DNA of 58,523 nt, from NCBI GenBank assembly GCA_029287535.1, contig JARFQY010000028.1, positions 1-58,523 of the forward strand, read 5' to 3'. Shown here one piece after another: positions 8,959 through 18,768 of this stretch; the first letter of the stretch is position 1, and every line of letters starts with the position of its first letter. The stretch comes from Filomicrobium sp. Its GTDB lineage: Bacteria; Pseudomonadota; Alphaproteobacteria; Rhizobiales; Hyphomicrobiaceae. Made by a program: the position numbers and the translations under genes. Under the pieces are notes generated by a model, which had not been told where the DNA came from, made no database searches, and worked only from the letters and a program-made list of their open reading frames with translations.

Positions 8959-9873
8959 ATGGATTACTTCCTTCAGCAGCTCATCAACGGACTAACGCTT
9001 GGCTCGGTCTACGGCCTGATCGCCATCGGCTACACGATGGTCTACGGCATTATCGGCATGATCAACTTCGCCCACGGCGATGTCTTCATGCTGTCGGCGT
9101 TCATAGCTGTCATCATCTTCTTGATGATCACGTCTTTGTTCGGTGGCCTGGCGATCGCACTCGCCCTGGTCTTGGTCTTGATCATCGCGATGGTGCTCAC
9201 CGCGTTGTGGAGCTGGGCCATTGAGCGCGTCGCTTATCGACCATTGAGAGGGTCGTTCAGACTCGCGCCGCTCATCTCCGCAATCGGCATGTCGATTTTT
9301 CTCGTCAACTTTGTCCAGCTGGTTCAGGGACCGCGGAACAAATCGATCCCTCCAATCATCGACGGTTCTTTTGTCATACCGGTTGACGGCGGTAACATTA
9401 CGCTCGCCTACAAGCAGATCCTCATCATTGTCACGACCGCGGTGCTGCTGGCGGCATTCTGGTTCGTCGTGCAGAAGACGGCGCTGGGGCGAGCACAGAG
9501 AGCTTGTGAGCAGGACCGAAAGATGGCGGCCTTGCTTGGTATCGACGTTGACCGGACGATATCATTGACCTTCGTCATGGGGGCGGCTTTGGCCGCGGTC
9601 GCGGGGACTTTGTTCATGGTCCAATATGGGGTCGTGAATTTTGCCGATGGGTTCGTGCCCGGGATCAAGGCTTTCACCGCGGCGGTCCTGGGAGGGATCG
9701 GCTCGCTGCCCGGAGCAGTCATCGGCGGCCTGCTGATCGGACTCATCGAAGTTTTTTGGTCGGCCTATTTTTCGATCGACTACAAGGACGTCGCCGCCTT
9801 CTCAATTCTTGCCATTACGCTGATCTTCATGCCTTCGGGCATTCTCGGCAAACCTGATGTGGAGAAAGTCTGA
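8959..9873 (+). CDS. livH: branched-chain amino acid ABC transporter permease LivH
   Basis: The 304-residue membrane protein opens with LINGLTLGSVYGLIAIGYTMVYGIIGMINFAHGD, the LivH-family N-terminus. It also carries the permease loop QDRKMAALLGIDVDRTI, which contacts the ATPases. It has about eight hydrophobic helices. It pairs with LivM to form the inner-membrane channel of a Leu/Ile/Val importer. It is the first gene of a tightly packed same-strand operon livH-livM-livG-livF-DUF6867-livK, with only 2 bp before livM. Confidence 0.95.
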   Translation: MDYFLQQLINGLTLGSVYGLIAIGYTMVYGIIGMINFAHGDVFMLSAFIAVIIFLMITSLFGGLAIALALVLVLIIAMVLTALWSWAIERVAYRPLRGSFRLAPLISAIGMSIFLVNFVQLVQGPRNKSIPPIIDGSFVIPVDGGNITLAYKQILIIVTTAVLLAAFWFVVQKTALGRAQRACEQDRKMAALLGIDVDRTISLTFVMGAALAAVAGTLFMVQYGVVNFADGFVPGIKAFTAAVLGGIGSLPGAVIGGLLIGLIEVFWSAYFSIDYKDVAAFSILAITLIFMPSGILGKPDVEKV

Positions 9874-9875
9874 GG

Positions 9876-11270
9876 ATGGCGGAAGCCGAGGCAAAACGCG
9901 TCGCATCTGACGAGCGGGCGGCTTTTGACTGGCTTGGCGCGTTGCGTGACGCGGGCTTTCTGGGACTTCTCACACTCGGCCTGTCGTTTCCAATCATCGC
10001 GTTCCGAACACGCCAGGACTTGTGGCAGGGCCTGGTTCTCGATCCGCGCTGGGAACTCGTCACGGTGCTTGTTGCCATTGCTTTCACCGCGCGATTTTGC
10101 TGGCTGGTTTTCGGAAACCGCCTTGCCGGCGGTGTGCAATCATTGGCAGAACGGGTGGGCAGTACCCTTAGCCCGCTAAAGAGCTATACGGCGACATTCC
10201 GTCTTGTCGGGCTTGCCTGGCTCATCGCCTATCCATTTTTGGCGGTGCTGTTTGCCGGACCGGGCGGGGCGTTGAAGTGGATCGACAATTTTGGGATCCA
10301 GATCCTGATCTACGTGATGCTGGGATGGGGACTCAACATTGTCGTCGGGCTCGCCGGATTGCTCGATCTGGGTTACGTGGCGTTTTACGCCGTTGGTGCG
10401 TATTCGACGGCATTGCTTTCCACCTACTTTGGCTTCTCATTCTGGCTGTGCTTGCCGCTCGCAGGTATTTTCGCGGCTTTATGGGGCATTCTGCTCGGGT
10501 TCCCCGTGTTGCGCTTGCGCGGAGACTATCTGGCGATCGTGACGCTTGCCTTCGGCGAGATTATTCGTCTGGTGCTCATCAACTGGGTGGAGCTGACGAA
10601 TGGCGCAGCCGGCATCTCGGGGATTCCGCGACCGACTTTCTTTGGGTTGCCATTCAATGCGTCCGACGAAGGCTTTGCTGCATTCTTCGGGCTCCAGTTC
10701 ACACCGCTGCACCGGCTGTTTTTCTTGTTCTATCTGATCTTGCTGCTGGCGCTGCTGACCAACTGGGTGACGATCCGGCTTCGGCGGCTGCCGATTGGTC
10801 GGGCCTGGGAGGCGTTGCGGGAGGATGAAATCGCCTGTCGTTCACTGGGTATCGACACCGTAACAACCAAGCTCACGGCGTTTTCAATCGGCGCCATGTT
10901 CGGTGGTATCGCCGGCGCGTTCTTTGCGGCGCGGCTTGGATTCATCTCACCGAAGTCGTTCGAGTTCATGGAAAGCGCGGTGATCTTGTCGATCGTCGTG
11001 CTGGGCGGGATGGGGAGCCAGATCGGTGTCGCCATTGCCGCCGTGGTGATGATCGGTGGCACGGAAATGCTGCGCGAGCTTGTCTGGCTGAAGGCCATTT
11101 TTGGTGCGGGTTTCGATCCGACACAGTACCGCATGCTGCTGTTTGGCATGGCGATGGTCGCAATGATGGTCTGGCGTCCGCGTGGTCTCATCTCCAAGCG
11201 TGAACCGTCGATTGTCCTGCATGAGAAGCGGGCGATTGGAGGTGAACTCGTCAAGGAAGGGCAAGGCTGA
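9876..11270 (+). CDS. livM: branched-chain amino acid ABC transporter permease LivM
   Basis: This 464-residue permease contains the LivM hallmarks [35 protein letters not shown] and the coupling loop [19 protein letters not shown]. An N-terminal extension of about 100 residues, with extra hydrophobic segments, precedes the conserved core; this is typical of alphaproteobacterial LivM. The gene overlaps the livG start by one base (the A of TGA is also the A of the livG ATG), which suggests translational coupling. Confidence 0.95.
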   Translation: MAEAEAKRVASDERAAFDWLGALRDAGFLGLLTLGLSFPIIAFRTRQDLWQGLVLDPRWELVTVLVAIAFTARFCWLVFGNRLAGGVQSLAERVGSTLSPLKSYTATFRLVGLAWLIAYPFLAVLFAGPGGALKWIDNFGIQILIYVMLGWGLNIVVGLAGLLDLGYVAFYAVGAYSTALLSTYFGFSFWLCLPLAGIFAALWGILLGFPVLRLRGDYLAIVTLAFGEIIRLVLINWVELTNGAAGISGIPRPTFFGLPFNASDEGFAAFFGLQFTPLHRLFFLFYLILLLALLTNWVTIRLRRLPIGRAWEALREDEIACRSLGIDTVTTKLTAFSIGAMFGGIAGAFFAARLGFISPKSFEFMESAVILSIVVLGGMGSQIGVAIAAVVMIGGTEMLRELVWLKAIFGAGFDPTQYRMLLFGMAMVAMMVWRPRGLISKREPSIVLHEKRAIGGELVKEGQG

Positions 11271-12205
11271 TGGCGGCACCGGCCATAGATCCCAATGCCG
11301 GTCTTGATGCCGAGCCCATTCTTCGCGTCGAACACCTGACGATGCGGTTCGGTGGTCTTGTAGCCGTCAACGATCTTTCCTTCGACGTGGCACGCGGCCA
11401 GATCACGGCGCTTATCGGACCGAACGGAGCTGGCAAGACGACGGTCTTCAACTGTATTACGGGCTTTTACAAGCCATCGAGCGGCCGCATCGTGCTGATG
11501 TCGGACGGTGCGCTACCCGGTCCGGCGATTGACGCGCTGACCGATACGTCGATGCGTTCCCGGCGTGTCGGCGACGGCGGCATCTACCTGCTGGAGCGCA
11601 TGCCGGATTCTGAGATTGCCGCACAGGCAAGGGTCGCACGCACGTTTCAGAACATTCGCCTCTTCACAGGGATGACGGTTCTGGAAAACCTGATCGTTGC
11701 TCAGCACAATTGGCTGAACCGAGCCTCCGGTTACTCACTTCTCGGGCTCGTCGGTGCGAAGAGTTTTCGCGATGCAGAGGCCAGGGCCGTAGAGATCGCG
11801 GTTGCATGGCTTGACCGCATTGGTCTCAAAGGCCGGGCCGACGATCCGGCAGGAGCGCTGCCTTACGGCGATCAGCGCCGCCTCGAGATTGTCCGGGCCA
11901 TGTGCACTGGACCGGTGCTCCTGTGTCTTGATGAACCGGCCGCCGGGCTCAATCCACGCGAGAGTGCCGAACTCAACGAACTGCTGTTGTCGATTAGGGA
12001 TAGCAACGGGACGTCGTTGCTGCTGATCGAACACGATATGTCGGTGGTCATGGAAATCTCCGATCACATTATTGTCCTCGAGTACGGCAAAAAGATCTCC
12101 GACGGTACGCCGGAGTACATCAAGAATGATCCAAAAGTCATCGCGGCCTATCTTGGCGTGGAGGACGAGGAAGTCGACGACGCGGCAGCGGAGCTGGATC
12201 AATGA
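11270..12205 (+). CDS. livG: branched-chain amino acid ABC transporter ATPase LivG
   Basis: The 311-residue ATPase has Walker [10 protein letters not shown] near residue 48 and a Walker B region [13 protein letters not shown]. Its signature region is [15 protein letters not shown], the LivG-type variant of the ABC signature. RTFQNIRLF is the Q-loop. Between Walker A and the Q-loop there is an extended stretch (about residues 80-115, [15 protein letters not shown] onward) that makes the protein longer than a standard LivG of roughly 255 residues. The stop overlaps the livF start (ATGA), consistent with coupled translation. Confidence 0.94.
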   Translation: MAAPAIDPNAGLDAEPILRVEHLTMRFGGLVAVNDLSFDVARGQITALIGPNGAGKTTVFNCITGFYKPSSGRIVLMSDGALPGPAIDALTDTSMRSRRVGDGGIYLLERMPDSEIAAQARVARTFQNIRLFTGMTVLENLIVAQHNWLNRASGYSLLGLVGAKSFRDAEARAVEIAVAWLDRIGLKGRADDPAGALPYGDQRRLEIVRAMCTGPVLLCLDEPAAGLNPRESAELNELLLSIRDSNGTSLLLIEHDMSVVMEISDHIIVLEYGKKISDGTPEYIKNDPKVIAAYLGVEDEEVDDAAAELDQ

Positions 12206-12927
12206 GTGACCCCATGCTCTCTGTTCGCGGTGTGTGGACCTATTACGGAAGTATTGTCGCGCTGCGCGGCATCGACCTAGATGTGCAGCAGGGGGAGATC
12301 GTGACCCTCATCGGCGCCAATGGAGCGGGCAAGTCGACGCTGATGATGACGATTTGCGGAGCCCCGAGGGCGCGCCGCGGCGGCATTCACTTTCAAGGGC
12401 AGGAGATCACTCGGTTCCCGACACACAAGATCGCGCGGTTGGGTATTGCTCAGGCGCCGGAAGGGCGGCGGATTTTTCCGCGTATGACGGTGCTGGAAAA
12501 CCTGCAGATGGGTGCGCAGCTTGTTCCGCGCGAGCATTTTAATTCGGACCTGGCGTATGTGACCGGACTATTTCCGCGCCTGCGCGAGCGACTTGAGCAG
12601 CGTGGTGGTACGCTTTCCGGCGGCGAGCAACAAATGCTGGCCATTGCCCGCGCAATGATGAGCCGGCCTAAGCTGCTGCTGCTCGATGAGCCTTCGCTTG
12701 GTCTTGCTCCGTTGATCGTAAAGCAGATCTTTGAAGTGATTAAAGAAATCAATCAGCGTGACGGTGTCACGGTGTTTCTTGTCGAGCAGAACGCCTACCA
12801 CGCGCTGAAGCTGGCGCACCGCGGTTATGTGATGGTGAATGGTGAGATCACGATGAGCGGAGCTGGGCGGGAGCTTCTGCATCGGCCGGAAATACGGGCC
12901 GCTTACCTGGAGGGTGGTCGGCATTGA
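12202..12927 (+). CDS. livF: branched-chain amino acid ABC transporter ATPase LivF
   Basis: The 241-residue ATPase has Walker A GANGAGKST, the Q-loop QAPEGRRIFPRMTV characteristic of LivF, the signature LSGGEQQM and the Walker B LLLLDEPSLGLAP. With LivG it powers the LivHM channel. It starts inside the livG stop codon. The length is normal for the family. Confidence 0.95.
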   Translation: MSDPMLSVRGVWTYYGSIVALRGIDLDVQQGEIVTLIGANGAGKSTLMMTICGAPRARRGGIHFQGQEITRFPTHKIARLGIAQAPEGRRIFPRMTVLENLQMGAQLVPREHFNSDLAYVTGLFPRLRERLEQRGGTLSGGEQQMLAIARAMMSRPKLLLLDEPSLGLAPLIVKQIFEVIKEINQRDGVTVFLVEQNAYHALKLAHRGYVMVNGEITMSGAGRELLHRPEIRAAYLEGGRH

Positions 12928-12968
12928 ACGGTTCTGTTCCGAAGGTGATGTAGGGTAGCGCGACGATT

Positions 12969-13319
12969 ATGGACATCCTCTATCCAACAGGGCCCAACGG
13001 TCTGTGGGTCGTCCTTCTGGTTACGGTCGTGCTGGGCGGTGCGGCGAGCTGGGCAACCGGTCGCGCAATCGCAATGACCTGGAGGCCGTTGTGGCAGTTG
13101 GCGCTTTACATTGGCCTAATGACCTTCGCGGTGCGCTTTATCCATTACGCGCTGTTTGATGGACCCTTCCTTACACCGGGCAATGTCATCATTGACTATC
13201 TGGTGCTGCTTTCGATGGCTTTGATGGGCTATCGGGTTATGCGCGCCTGGCAGATGCATACGCAGTATTCTTGGCTTTTTGAGCAGTCGGGACCACTCAG
13301 CTGGCGGCGCAAGCATTGA
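12969..13319 (+). CDS. DUF6867 family small membrane protein in the liv operon
   Basis: The 116-residue protein has three or four hydrophobic helices and ends SWLFEQSGPLSWRRKH. I recognise it as DUF6867, which recurs between livF and livK in Hyphomicrobiales; no function is established. Its fixed position suggests an accessory membrane role in branched-chain amino acid uptake, but that is inference. The spacing is 41 bp from livF and 78 bp to livK. Confidence 0.75.
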   Translation: MDILYPTGPNGLWVVLLVTVVLGGAASWATGRAIAMTWRPLWQLALYIGLMTFAVRFIHYALFDGPFLTPGNVIIDYLVLLSMALMGYRVMRAWQMHTQYSWLFEQSGPLSWRRKH

Positions 13320-13397
13320 CCTTGATGCCCCTCGCCTTTAGAGCGATCGCAGATCAGGTTGCCTTCGAGCGGCCTCCCAACGAATGGAGAATGAGCG

Positions 13398-14552
13398 ATG
13401 CGGAAGTTTGTAATTGCCGGCATCAGTGTTTTTTCGGCGCTTGCCCTTGCGGCGTGCGGTGACTCTGGCACCGACGGCGGCAGCGGTGGTGGCGCCGAGA
13501 CAATAAAAATGGGCGTTGCCGGTCCGCTTACTGGTCCCAACGCAGCGTTCGGTGAACAGCTCAAGAATGGCGCCAGCCAGGCGGTGGAAGATATCAACGC
13601 CGCTGGTGGTATACTTGGAAAGCAGGTCTCACTGGTTTACGAGGACGACGTTTCCGATCCCAAACAGGGCGTGTCCGTTGCCAACAAGATGGCCGGTGAG
13701 GGGGTCAAATTCGTGGTCGGTCACTTCAACTCCGGTGTTTCGATCCCGGCGTCGGACGTCTACCTGGAAAACGGTATGCTGATGGTCACGCCGGCCTCGA
13801 CCAATCCGAAGATCACTGATCGCAAGATGTGGAATGTGTTTCGCGTCTGCGGCCGCGATGACCAGCAGGGGACCGTCGCCGGACAATTCATCGCCAAGGA
13901 GCTCGGCGATAAGAAAGTCGCTATTGTTCACGACAAGACGCCTTACGGTAAGGGGTTGGCTGACGAGACGAAGAAGGCTCTTAATTCTGTTGGCATCACC
14001 GAAGTTGTCTACGAGGGCATCAATCTCGCCGAGAAAGACCTTTCAGCACTGATTTCAAAAATGAAGGATGCCGGTGCGGAGCTCGTATATTTCGGCGGTG
14101 TTCACACGGAGGGCGGTCTGCTCGCCCGGCAGATGCGTGACCAGGGGCTGCAGGCGACCTTGATGTCGGGTGACGGTATCGCGACGGCTGAATTTGCGTC
14201 TATTGCCGGTCCAGCCGCGGAGGGCACGTTGATGACGTTCGCTCCAGATCCACGCAAGCGCCCGGAGGCCAAGGGTGTCCTGGACACCTTCGAGAAAAAG
14301 GGTATCTCAACAGAGGCCTACACGCTCTACTCGTACGCTGTGGTGCAAATTCTCAAGCAGGCCGCTGAGGCGATCCAATCGACCGACCCCAAGAAAGTCG
14401 CAGAGCAAATGCGGTCTGGACAGGAGTTCGATACGGTTATTGGGAAGATCTCGTTTGACGAAAAAGGTGACGTCAACCGGCTCGATTACACCATGTATAC
14501 ATGGGAAAAGACCGACGGCGATCGCATTACCTATGTCGAGACAGGGTCTTAA
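13398..14552 (+). CDS. livK: branched-chain amino acid substrate-binding lipoprotein LivK/LivJ
   Basis: The 384-residue protein begins with a lipoprotein signal whose lipobox LAAC places Cys at residue 20, followed by a Gly/Ser-rich linker. The mature part matches type 1 periplasmic binding proteins: KMGVAGPLTGPNAAFGEQ, INAAGGILGKQVSLVYEDD, YGKGLADETKKAL and YSYAVVQILKQAAEA. It would deliver Leu/Ile/Val or related amino acids to LivHMGF. Lipid anchoring is unusual for the Gram-negative LivJ/K type but occurs in alphaproteobacteria. GGAGAATGAG precedes the ATG. The operon ends just after it with a strong terminator. Confidence 0.94.
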   Translation: MRKFVIAGISVFSALALAACGDSGTDGGSGGGAETIKMGVAGPLTGPNAAFGEQLKNGASQAVEDINAAGGILGKQVSLVYEDDVSDPKQGVSVANKMAGEGVKFVVGHFNSGVSIPASDVYLENGMLMVTPASTNPKITDRKMWNVFRVCGRDDQQGTVAGQFIAKELGDKKVAIVHDKTPYGKGLADETKKALNSVGITEVVYEGINLAEKDLSALISKMKDAGAELVYFGGVHTEGGLLARQMRDQGLQATLMSGDGIATAEFASIAGPAAEGTLMTFAPDPRKRPEAKGVLDTFEKKGISTEAYTLYSYAVVQILKQAAEAIQSTDPKKVAEQMRSGQEFDTVIGKISFDEKGDVNRLDYTMYTWEKTDGDRITYVETGS

Positions 14553-14582
14553 GACAGAAAGTAAGCGGTCGCATAAATTAAG

Positions 14583-14607
14583 AAAGGCGCCCTACGTGGC
14601 GCCTTTT
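14583..14607 (+). terminator. Rho-independent terminator of the liv operon
   Basis: AAAGGCGCC (14583-14591), a six-base loop and GGCGCCTTT (14598-14606) form a perfect nine-pair hairpin ending in a short T run, 30 bp after the livK stop. Confidence 0.88.
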
Positions 14608-14764
14608 GCTTAGTTGCCGACTGGCTAAAGGGATGCTGTTCAAATTGGTGTGCGCGGTTAACCGTCGGCTTGGTCGACCCAGTATCGGCCGCCGGTTGTG
14701 ATGTGACCGTAATTCCGCCGGCGCGACTGGCGCCAGCTGGCGAGCACGATTGAAACGGTGGCGC

Positions 14765-14965
14765 CTAGCGTCCCTGCGACTCGGCAAGGCACTCGGTTAG
14801 CATGACCTGCTCCAGGCGGTGCAGATCCTCGGGGATCTCCTCGCCGGCTTCGCGATGCTTGCGGATGCAGTCTTGCACCGCAGCGTAGCATTCGCGTGGG
14901 TCTTCCGTTTCGTCGATGAGGCCGTTCAACTCGGCGACCTCTTGCACGACATCGTTCGCATTCAT
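14765..14965 (-). CDS. small conserved hypothetical protein (66 aa)
   Basis: The 66-residue acidic protein (MNANDVVQEVAELNGLIDE..., ending TECLAESQGR) has no membrane segment. Its pattern of charged and hydrophobic residues suggests two or three helices, with three Cys. On the minus strand AAGGATCG lies about 5 bases before the ATG, a good ribosome-binding site. Similar short proteins occur in alphaproteobacteria as far as I recall, but no function is known. It is transcribed away from the P1 peptidase gene. Confidence 0.6.
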   Translation of the reverse strand: MNANDVVQEVAELNGLIDETEDPRECYAAVQDCIRKHREAGEEIPEDLHRLEQVMLTECLAESQGR

Positions 14966-15329
14966 CTTGCGATCCTTTTCGGTTTCCTCACCACCACTGA
15001 CGACCCGAATGGGGTGAAAGCGGCGGAGACCAACCCAGTTTGGACTGGATTAGTTAGTAAGCATTTACGCAGGATAGCCCACTGTTCAACCCGCCGATGT
15101 TCCAATGGTAACTTTGCGTGGCGGATGGCCAACACACCGACTTCCCGTCTTACTGGCCGAATATGGGCGCAGGTTGGACGATCGCAATTCACAAATTGAG
15201 AGACTTTTGATGCGGTGATGAAATCTCCTCTGGCTTTTGCCAGGTCCTTGTCTGACATTGAGCAATCGTTCTTCGACCCCCTGTGTTCGAAGCTGTTCGA
15301 GGCTCCCCATTTCATGCTGTTTCCCCATT
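14966..15329. other. intergenic stretch between divergent genes
   Basis: No coding sequence is convincing here. The segment should contain the promoters of the 66-aa gene (minus) and of the P1 peptidase (plus), but I could not pick out a clear -35/-10 pair for either. Confidence 0.4.
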
Positions 15330-16337
15330 ATGGTCCCGTCGCGAAATCTGATCACTGATGTGGCTGGCGTCGCTGTCGGCTCGGCTCACGATGCGACAAT
15401 TCGCTCGGGCCTGACGGTGGTTGTGCCGCCGCAGGGATGCATCGCTGCTGTGGATATCCGTGGCGGCGGACCGGGCACGTTGGAGACCGCGGCGTTGGCT
15501 CTCGATGCCACGGTCGAGGAGCTTCATGGCATCGTGCTGTCAGGAGGCTCGGCGTTCGGTCTGGCGGCGTCGGCGGGTGTGCGGGATTGGTTGGCCGAGC
15601 ACGGTGTGGGTTTTGCCATTCGCGAGGCACGGGTGCCTATTGTTTCGCAGGCAATCCTGTTTGATCTCCTTAATGGTGGTGAGAAGTCGCGGCTGTCGGA
15701 GGCTTATTCAAAGCTTGCAAACGAGGCTTGCGAGACCGCGACGGAGGAAGCCTTTGCTTTGGGCAGCGCTGGCGCGGGTTATGGAGCGACGACGGCAAAT
15801 CTGCGTGGCGGCCTTGGCAGCGCCTCAGTGGCGGTTGATGACCAGCTTGTAGTTGGGGCGCTGGTGGCCGCCAACCCCGTGGGAACGGTCACGATGGGTG
15901 ATACACGCCATTTTTGGGCGCATGCCTTGGAACGCGATGGTGAGTTCGGCGGCCTTGGTGCCCCACCGGACTGGGTCCATCCGCGCGGGCCGCCGCCGCT
16001 CAAGGGCGGGCCGGGGGAGAATACGACTCTTGCCGTCGTTGCTACGAATGCGCGGCTCGACAAGCGCCAGGCGCGACGTCTTGCTATAGTGGCTCAGACA
16101 GGTCTGGCGCGGGCGATCCATCCTGTTCACACGCCGCTTGATGGCGATACGGTCTACGCCCTGGGGACGGGTAATGTGCCACTGGAAGATCCTGTTTACT
16201 CGCTGGCCTTGATTGGCAGCGCCGCAGCTGATGCCGTCAGCCGTGCGATCGCGCGTGCGATCTATGAAGCAGCCGATACTCCGGAGGACTGGCTTGCTCC
16301 GCCCGCCTATCGGCAAAGGTTCGCCGCTGCTCTATGA
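15330..16337 (+). CDS. P1 family (S58, DmpA/NylC-like) self-processing peptidase
   Basis: The 335-residue protein belongs to the N-terminal-nucleophile peptidases that include L-aminopeptidase DmpA and 6-aminohexanoate-oligomer hydrolase NylC. The N-terminal half has ITDVAGVAVGSAHD and VLSGGSAFGLAA near residue 70. The self-cleavage site is probably ENTTLAVVATNARL near residue 230, with the nucleophilic Thr becoming the N-terminus of the small chain, as in NylC. I chose the ATG at 15330, directly before the conserved SRNLITDV sequence; longer in-frame upstream sequence looks non-coding. Substrate is unknown: probably N-terminal amino acids of peptides or amides. Confidence 0.85.
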   Translation: MVPSRNLITDVAGVAVGSAHDATIRSGLTVVVPPQGCIAAVDIRGGGPGTLETAALALDATVEELHGIVLSGGSAFGLAASAGVRDWLAEHGVGFAIREARVPIVSQAILFDLLNGGEKSRLSEAYSKLANEACETATEEAFALGSAGAGYGATTANLRGGLGSASVAVDDQLVVGALVAANPVGTVTMGDTRHFWAHALERDGEFGGLGAPPDWVHPRGPPPLKGGPGENTTLAVVATNARLDKRQARRLAIVAQTGLARAIHPVHTPLDGDTVYALGTGNVPLEDPVYSLALIGSAAADAVSRAIARAIYEAADTPEDWLAPPAYRQRFAAAL

Positions 16338-16426
16338 CGCGACCTCCGATTCGGCCATTGCCGGAAGGGGGATCGCAGTGCTAGCAGCCCAGGAACGATT
16401 TTGTTCAATCAAGAAGAAGACCGCTC

Positions 16427-17728
16427 ATGATCCCGCGCTACTCCCGCCCCGAGATGACAGCCATCTGGTCACCTGAAACCCGTTTCCGCATCTGGTTTGA
16501 AATTGAGGCGCATGCTGCGACAGCCATGGCGGATCTCGGCATCATTCCCGAGGAAGCCGCCGCTACCATCTGGGAAAAGGGCCGCGCGGCGGAGTTTGAT
16601 ATCTCTCGTATCGATGAGATTGAAGCCGTCACCAAGCATGACGTCATAGCCTTCCTCACCCATCTTGCAGAGTTCGTCGGTGCTGACGCCCGCTTTGTCC
16701 ATCAAGGAATGACATCGTCGGATGTCCTTGATACTTGCCTCAACGTGCAGCTGACGCGGGCCGCCGATCTGCTGATCGCGGACATCGATCGCCTTCTTGC
16801 GGCGCTGAAGACACGGGCTTTCGAACACAAAACGACGGTCACGATCGGGCGTAGTCACGGGATCCACGCCGAGCCAACCACCTTCGGAGTCAAGCTGGCG
16901 CAGGCTTACGCCGAATTCGACCGCAACAAGAGTCGGCTCCTGGCGGCCCGCAAGGAAATCGCGACTTGTGCCATTTCCGGTGCGATCGGAACGTTCGCCA
17001 ATATCGATCCTCGGGTGGAGGAGCATGTCGCCGCCGCCATGGGGCTGGAGCCTGAGCCAGTGTCGACGCAGGTCATCCCCCGCGACCGGCATGCCATGTT
17101 CTTTGTGACGCTTGCCGTGATCGCCTCGTCGATCGAACGCCTTGCGACGGAGATACGTCACCTGCAGCGCACCGAGGTGCTCGAGGCTGAGGAGTATTTT
17201 GCTCCCGGTCAGAAGGGGTCTTCGGCGATGCCGCATAAGCGCAACCCGGTTCTGACCGAGAACCTCACCGGGCTGGCGCGTATGGTTCGGGCCTATGCTC
17301 AGCCAGCGATGGAGAATGTCGCGCTCTGGCATGAGCGTGACATTTCGCATTCCTCGGTGGAGCGCATGATCGGCCCGGATGCGACAGTTACTTTGGATTT
17401 CGCACTCAACCGCATGGCGGGCGTGATTGAAAAGCTGGTGGTTTATCCCGAGCGAATGCAGGCGAACCTCGACAAGCTATCAGGACTGCACAACTCCCAG
17501 CGCGTCCTGCTGGCGCTGACGCAGAAGGGCGTATCCCGGGAAGACGCCTATTTGTTTGTGCAGCGCAATGCGATGAAGACCTGGAACGAGGGTGCCGACT
17601 TCCTGAGTGAGTTGAAGTCAGATGCGGATGTCACAAAACACCTGTCTGCTGCGGAACTCGATGAGATGTTCGATATTGGCTATCATTTGAAGCAGGTTGA
17701 CACGATCTTCGCGCGTGTCTTCGGCTGA
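16427..17728 (+). CDS. purB: adenylosuccinate lyase PurB
   Basis: The 433-residue enzyme splits SAICAR to AICAR and adenylosuccinate to AMP, releasing fumarate each time. The superfamily signature GSSAMPHKRNP is near residue 265, and QGMTSSDVLDT and GRSHGIHAEPT carry the other active-site residues. It starts MIPRYSRPEM, the usual bacterial PurB N-terminus. It heads a loose purine cluster continued by purC, purS and purQ downstream. Confidence 0.97.
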   Translation: MIPRYSRPEMTAIWSPETRFRIWFEIEAHAATAMADLGIIPEEAAATIWEKGRAAEFDISRIDEIEAVTKHDVIAFLTHLAEFVGADARFVHQGMTSSDVLDTCLNVQLTRAADLLIADIDRLLAALKTRAFEHKTTVTIGRSHGIHAEPTTFGVKLAQAYAEFDRNKSRLLAARKEIATCAISGAIGTFANIDPRVEEHVAAAMGLEPEPVSTQVIPRDRHAMFFVTLAVIASSIERLATEIRHLQRTEVLEAEEYFAPGQKGSSAMPHKRNPVLTENLTGLARMVRAYAQPAMENVALWHERDISHSSVERMIGPDATVTLDFALNRMAGVIEKLVVYPERMQANLDKLSGLHNSQRVLLALTQKGVSREDAYLFVQRNAMKTWNEGADFLSELKSDADVTKHLSAAELDEMFDIGYHLKQVDTIFARVFG

Positions 17729-17817
17729 GCCAGTCCAACGGCTGCAAGGCCGGCCTGGACTTGCGCGTCTCCGTTCTCCATTCTCATTCGCGGATGCGAA
17801 AACCAAGCCGATAACAA

Positions 17818-18396
17818 ATGCGTGTTGCCGACGCCGAAATTCTCATTGTTCCAGGTTGGTCGGGATCCGAGGAGGATCACTGGCAGAGCCGTTGGGAGCG
17901 TAGCCTGACAACGGCGCGCCGCGTCGTCCAGGAGGATTGGTATGAACCGGACCTGGCGGCATGGACTGCGCGCATCCAAGCACTTGTCCAGCAGGCTCAG
18001 CGGCCCGTGGTGTTCGTGGCGCACAGCCTCGGCGTTATGGCTGTCGTCCATGCGGCCCCATTGCTCAAGGATGAGAATGTTGCCGGAGCCTTCCTCGTAG
18101 CTCCTGCAGACGTGGACAATGCCGACCGCTGGCCGATAACGCGCGGTTATGATCCTTGTAAGTCCATTCGTGGTTTCGCACCGGTTCCGACGACACCGCT
18201 GCCATTCCCGGCTATGCTCGTGGCTTCCGCCAATGACCCCTACTGTTCGTCGGAGCGGGCGAAGGAACTGGCTGACGCCTGGGGCGCGACTCTGGTTGAA
18301 TCAGGCGACTGCGGCCACCTCAATATTGATTCCGGGCATGGGCCGTGGCCCGATGGCCTGCTGAGATTTGGCGTCTTTATGAAAACACTGGGATAA
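17818..18396 (+). CDS. RBBP9/YdeN family alpha/beta hydrolase
   Basis: The 192-residue protein opens with ILIVPGWSGSEEDHWQ and has the nucleophile elbow AHSLG (Ser near residue 70). ANDPYC supplies the likely catalytic Asp near 140, and CGHLN the His near 167. This is the serine hydrolase family that includes human RBBP9; physiological substrates in bacteria are largely unknown. It lies between purB and the zeta-subunit gene, convergent with the latter, and a hairpin at 18402-18424 follows its stop. Confidence 0.85.
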   Translation: MRVADAEILIVPGWSGSEEDHWQSRWERSLTTARRVVQEDWYEPDLAAWTARIQALVQQAQRPVVFVAHSLGVMAVVHAAPLLKDENVAGAFLVAPADVDNADRWPITRGYDPCKSIRGFAPVPTTPLPFPAMLVASANDPYCSSERAKELADAWGATLVESGDCGHLNIDSGHGPWPDGLLRFGVFMKTLG

Positions 18397-18401
18397 GTGC
18401 C

Positions 18402-18424
18402 GGGTCGCTTACGGCGTGCGACCC
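18402..18424. terminator. hairpin between convergent hydrolase and zeta genes
   Basis: GGGTCGC (18402-18408) pairs with GCGACCC (18418-18424) around a nine-base loop, in the 48-bp gap between two converging genes. There is no T tract, so its role as a shared terminator is tentative. Confidence 0.4.
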
Positions 18425-18444
18425 AGCAAGTTCACTCTTCCGGT

Positions 18445-18768
18445 CTAACTTTCGGATTCGATCAGCGTGATGGCCTGTTCCATGCACGAGACCATCTTAT
18501 CACGGAGCTCTTCATCCGAGACGGTGATGCCCTTGGCGTCGAAGTCGCCACGCACCTTGCGGAACACATCATCATCGCCGGCCTCCTCCAGATCAGCACG
18601 GCGGACTTCCTTTTGGTAAGCGGCCACGCCATCGGCGGAAATGCCCATTTTTTCAGCGGCCCAAGCGCCAAGCAGGTTGTTGCGCCGAGCTTCGGCCTTG
18701 AATTTCAACTCCTCGTCGAGAGCAAATTTTTTCTCGAACGCCTTTTCCCGGTTGTCGAAAGTCGTCAT
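18445..18768 (-). CDS. F1 ATPase inhibitor zeta subunit (DUF1476)
   Basis: The 107-residue soluble helical protein starts MTTFDNREKAFEKKFALDEE and continues with FKAEARRNNLLGAWAAEKMG. This matches DUF1476, shown in Paracoccus denitrificans to be the zeta subunit that inhibits the F1FO-ATPase. The charged N-terminal helix is the inhibitory part in that system. Its location next to purC and divergent from it is a common alphaproteobacterial arrangement. Length is normal. Confidence 0.88.
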   Translation of the reverse strand: MTTFDNREKAFEKKFALDEELKFKAEARRNNLLGAWAAEKMGISADGVAAYQKEVRRADLEEAGDDDVFRKVRGDFDAKGITVSDEELRDKMVSCMEQAITLIESES

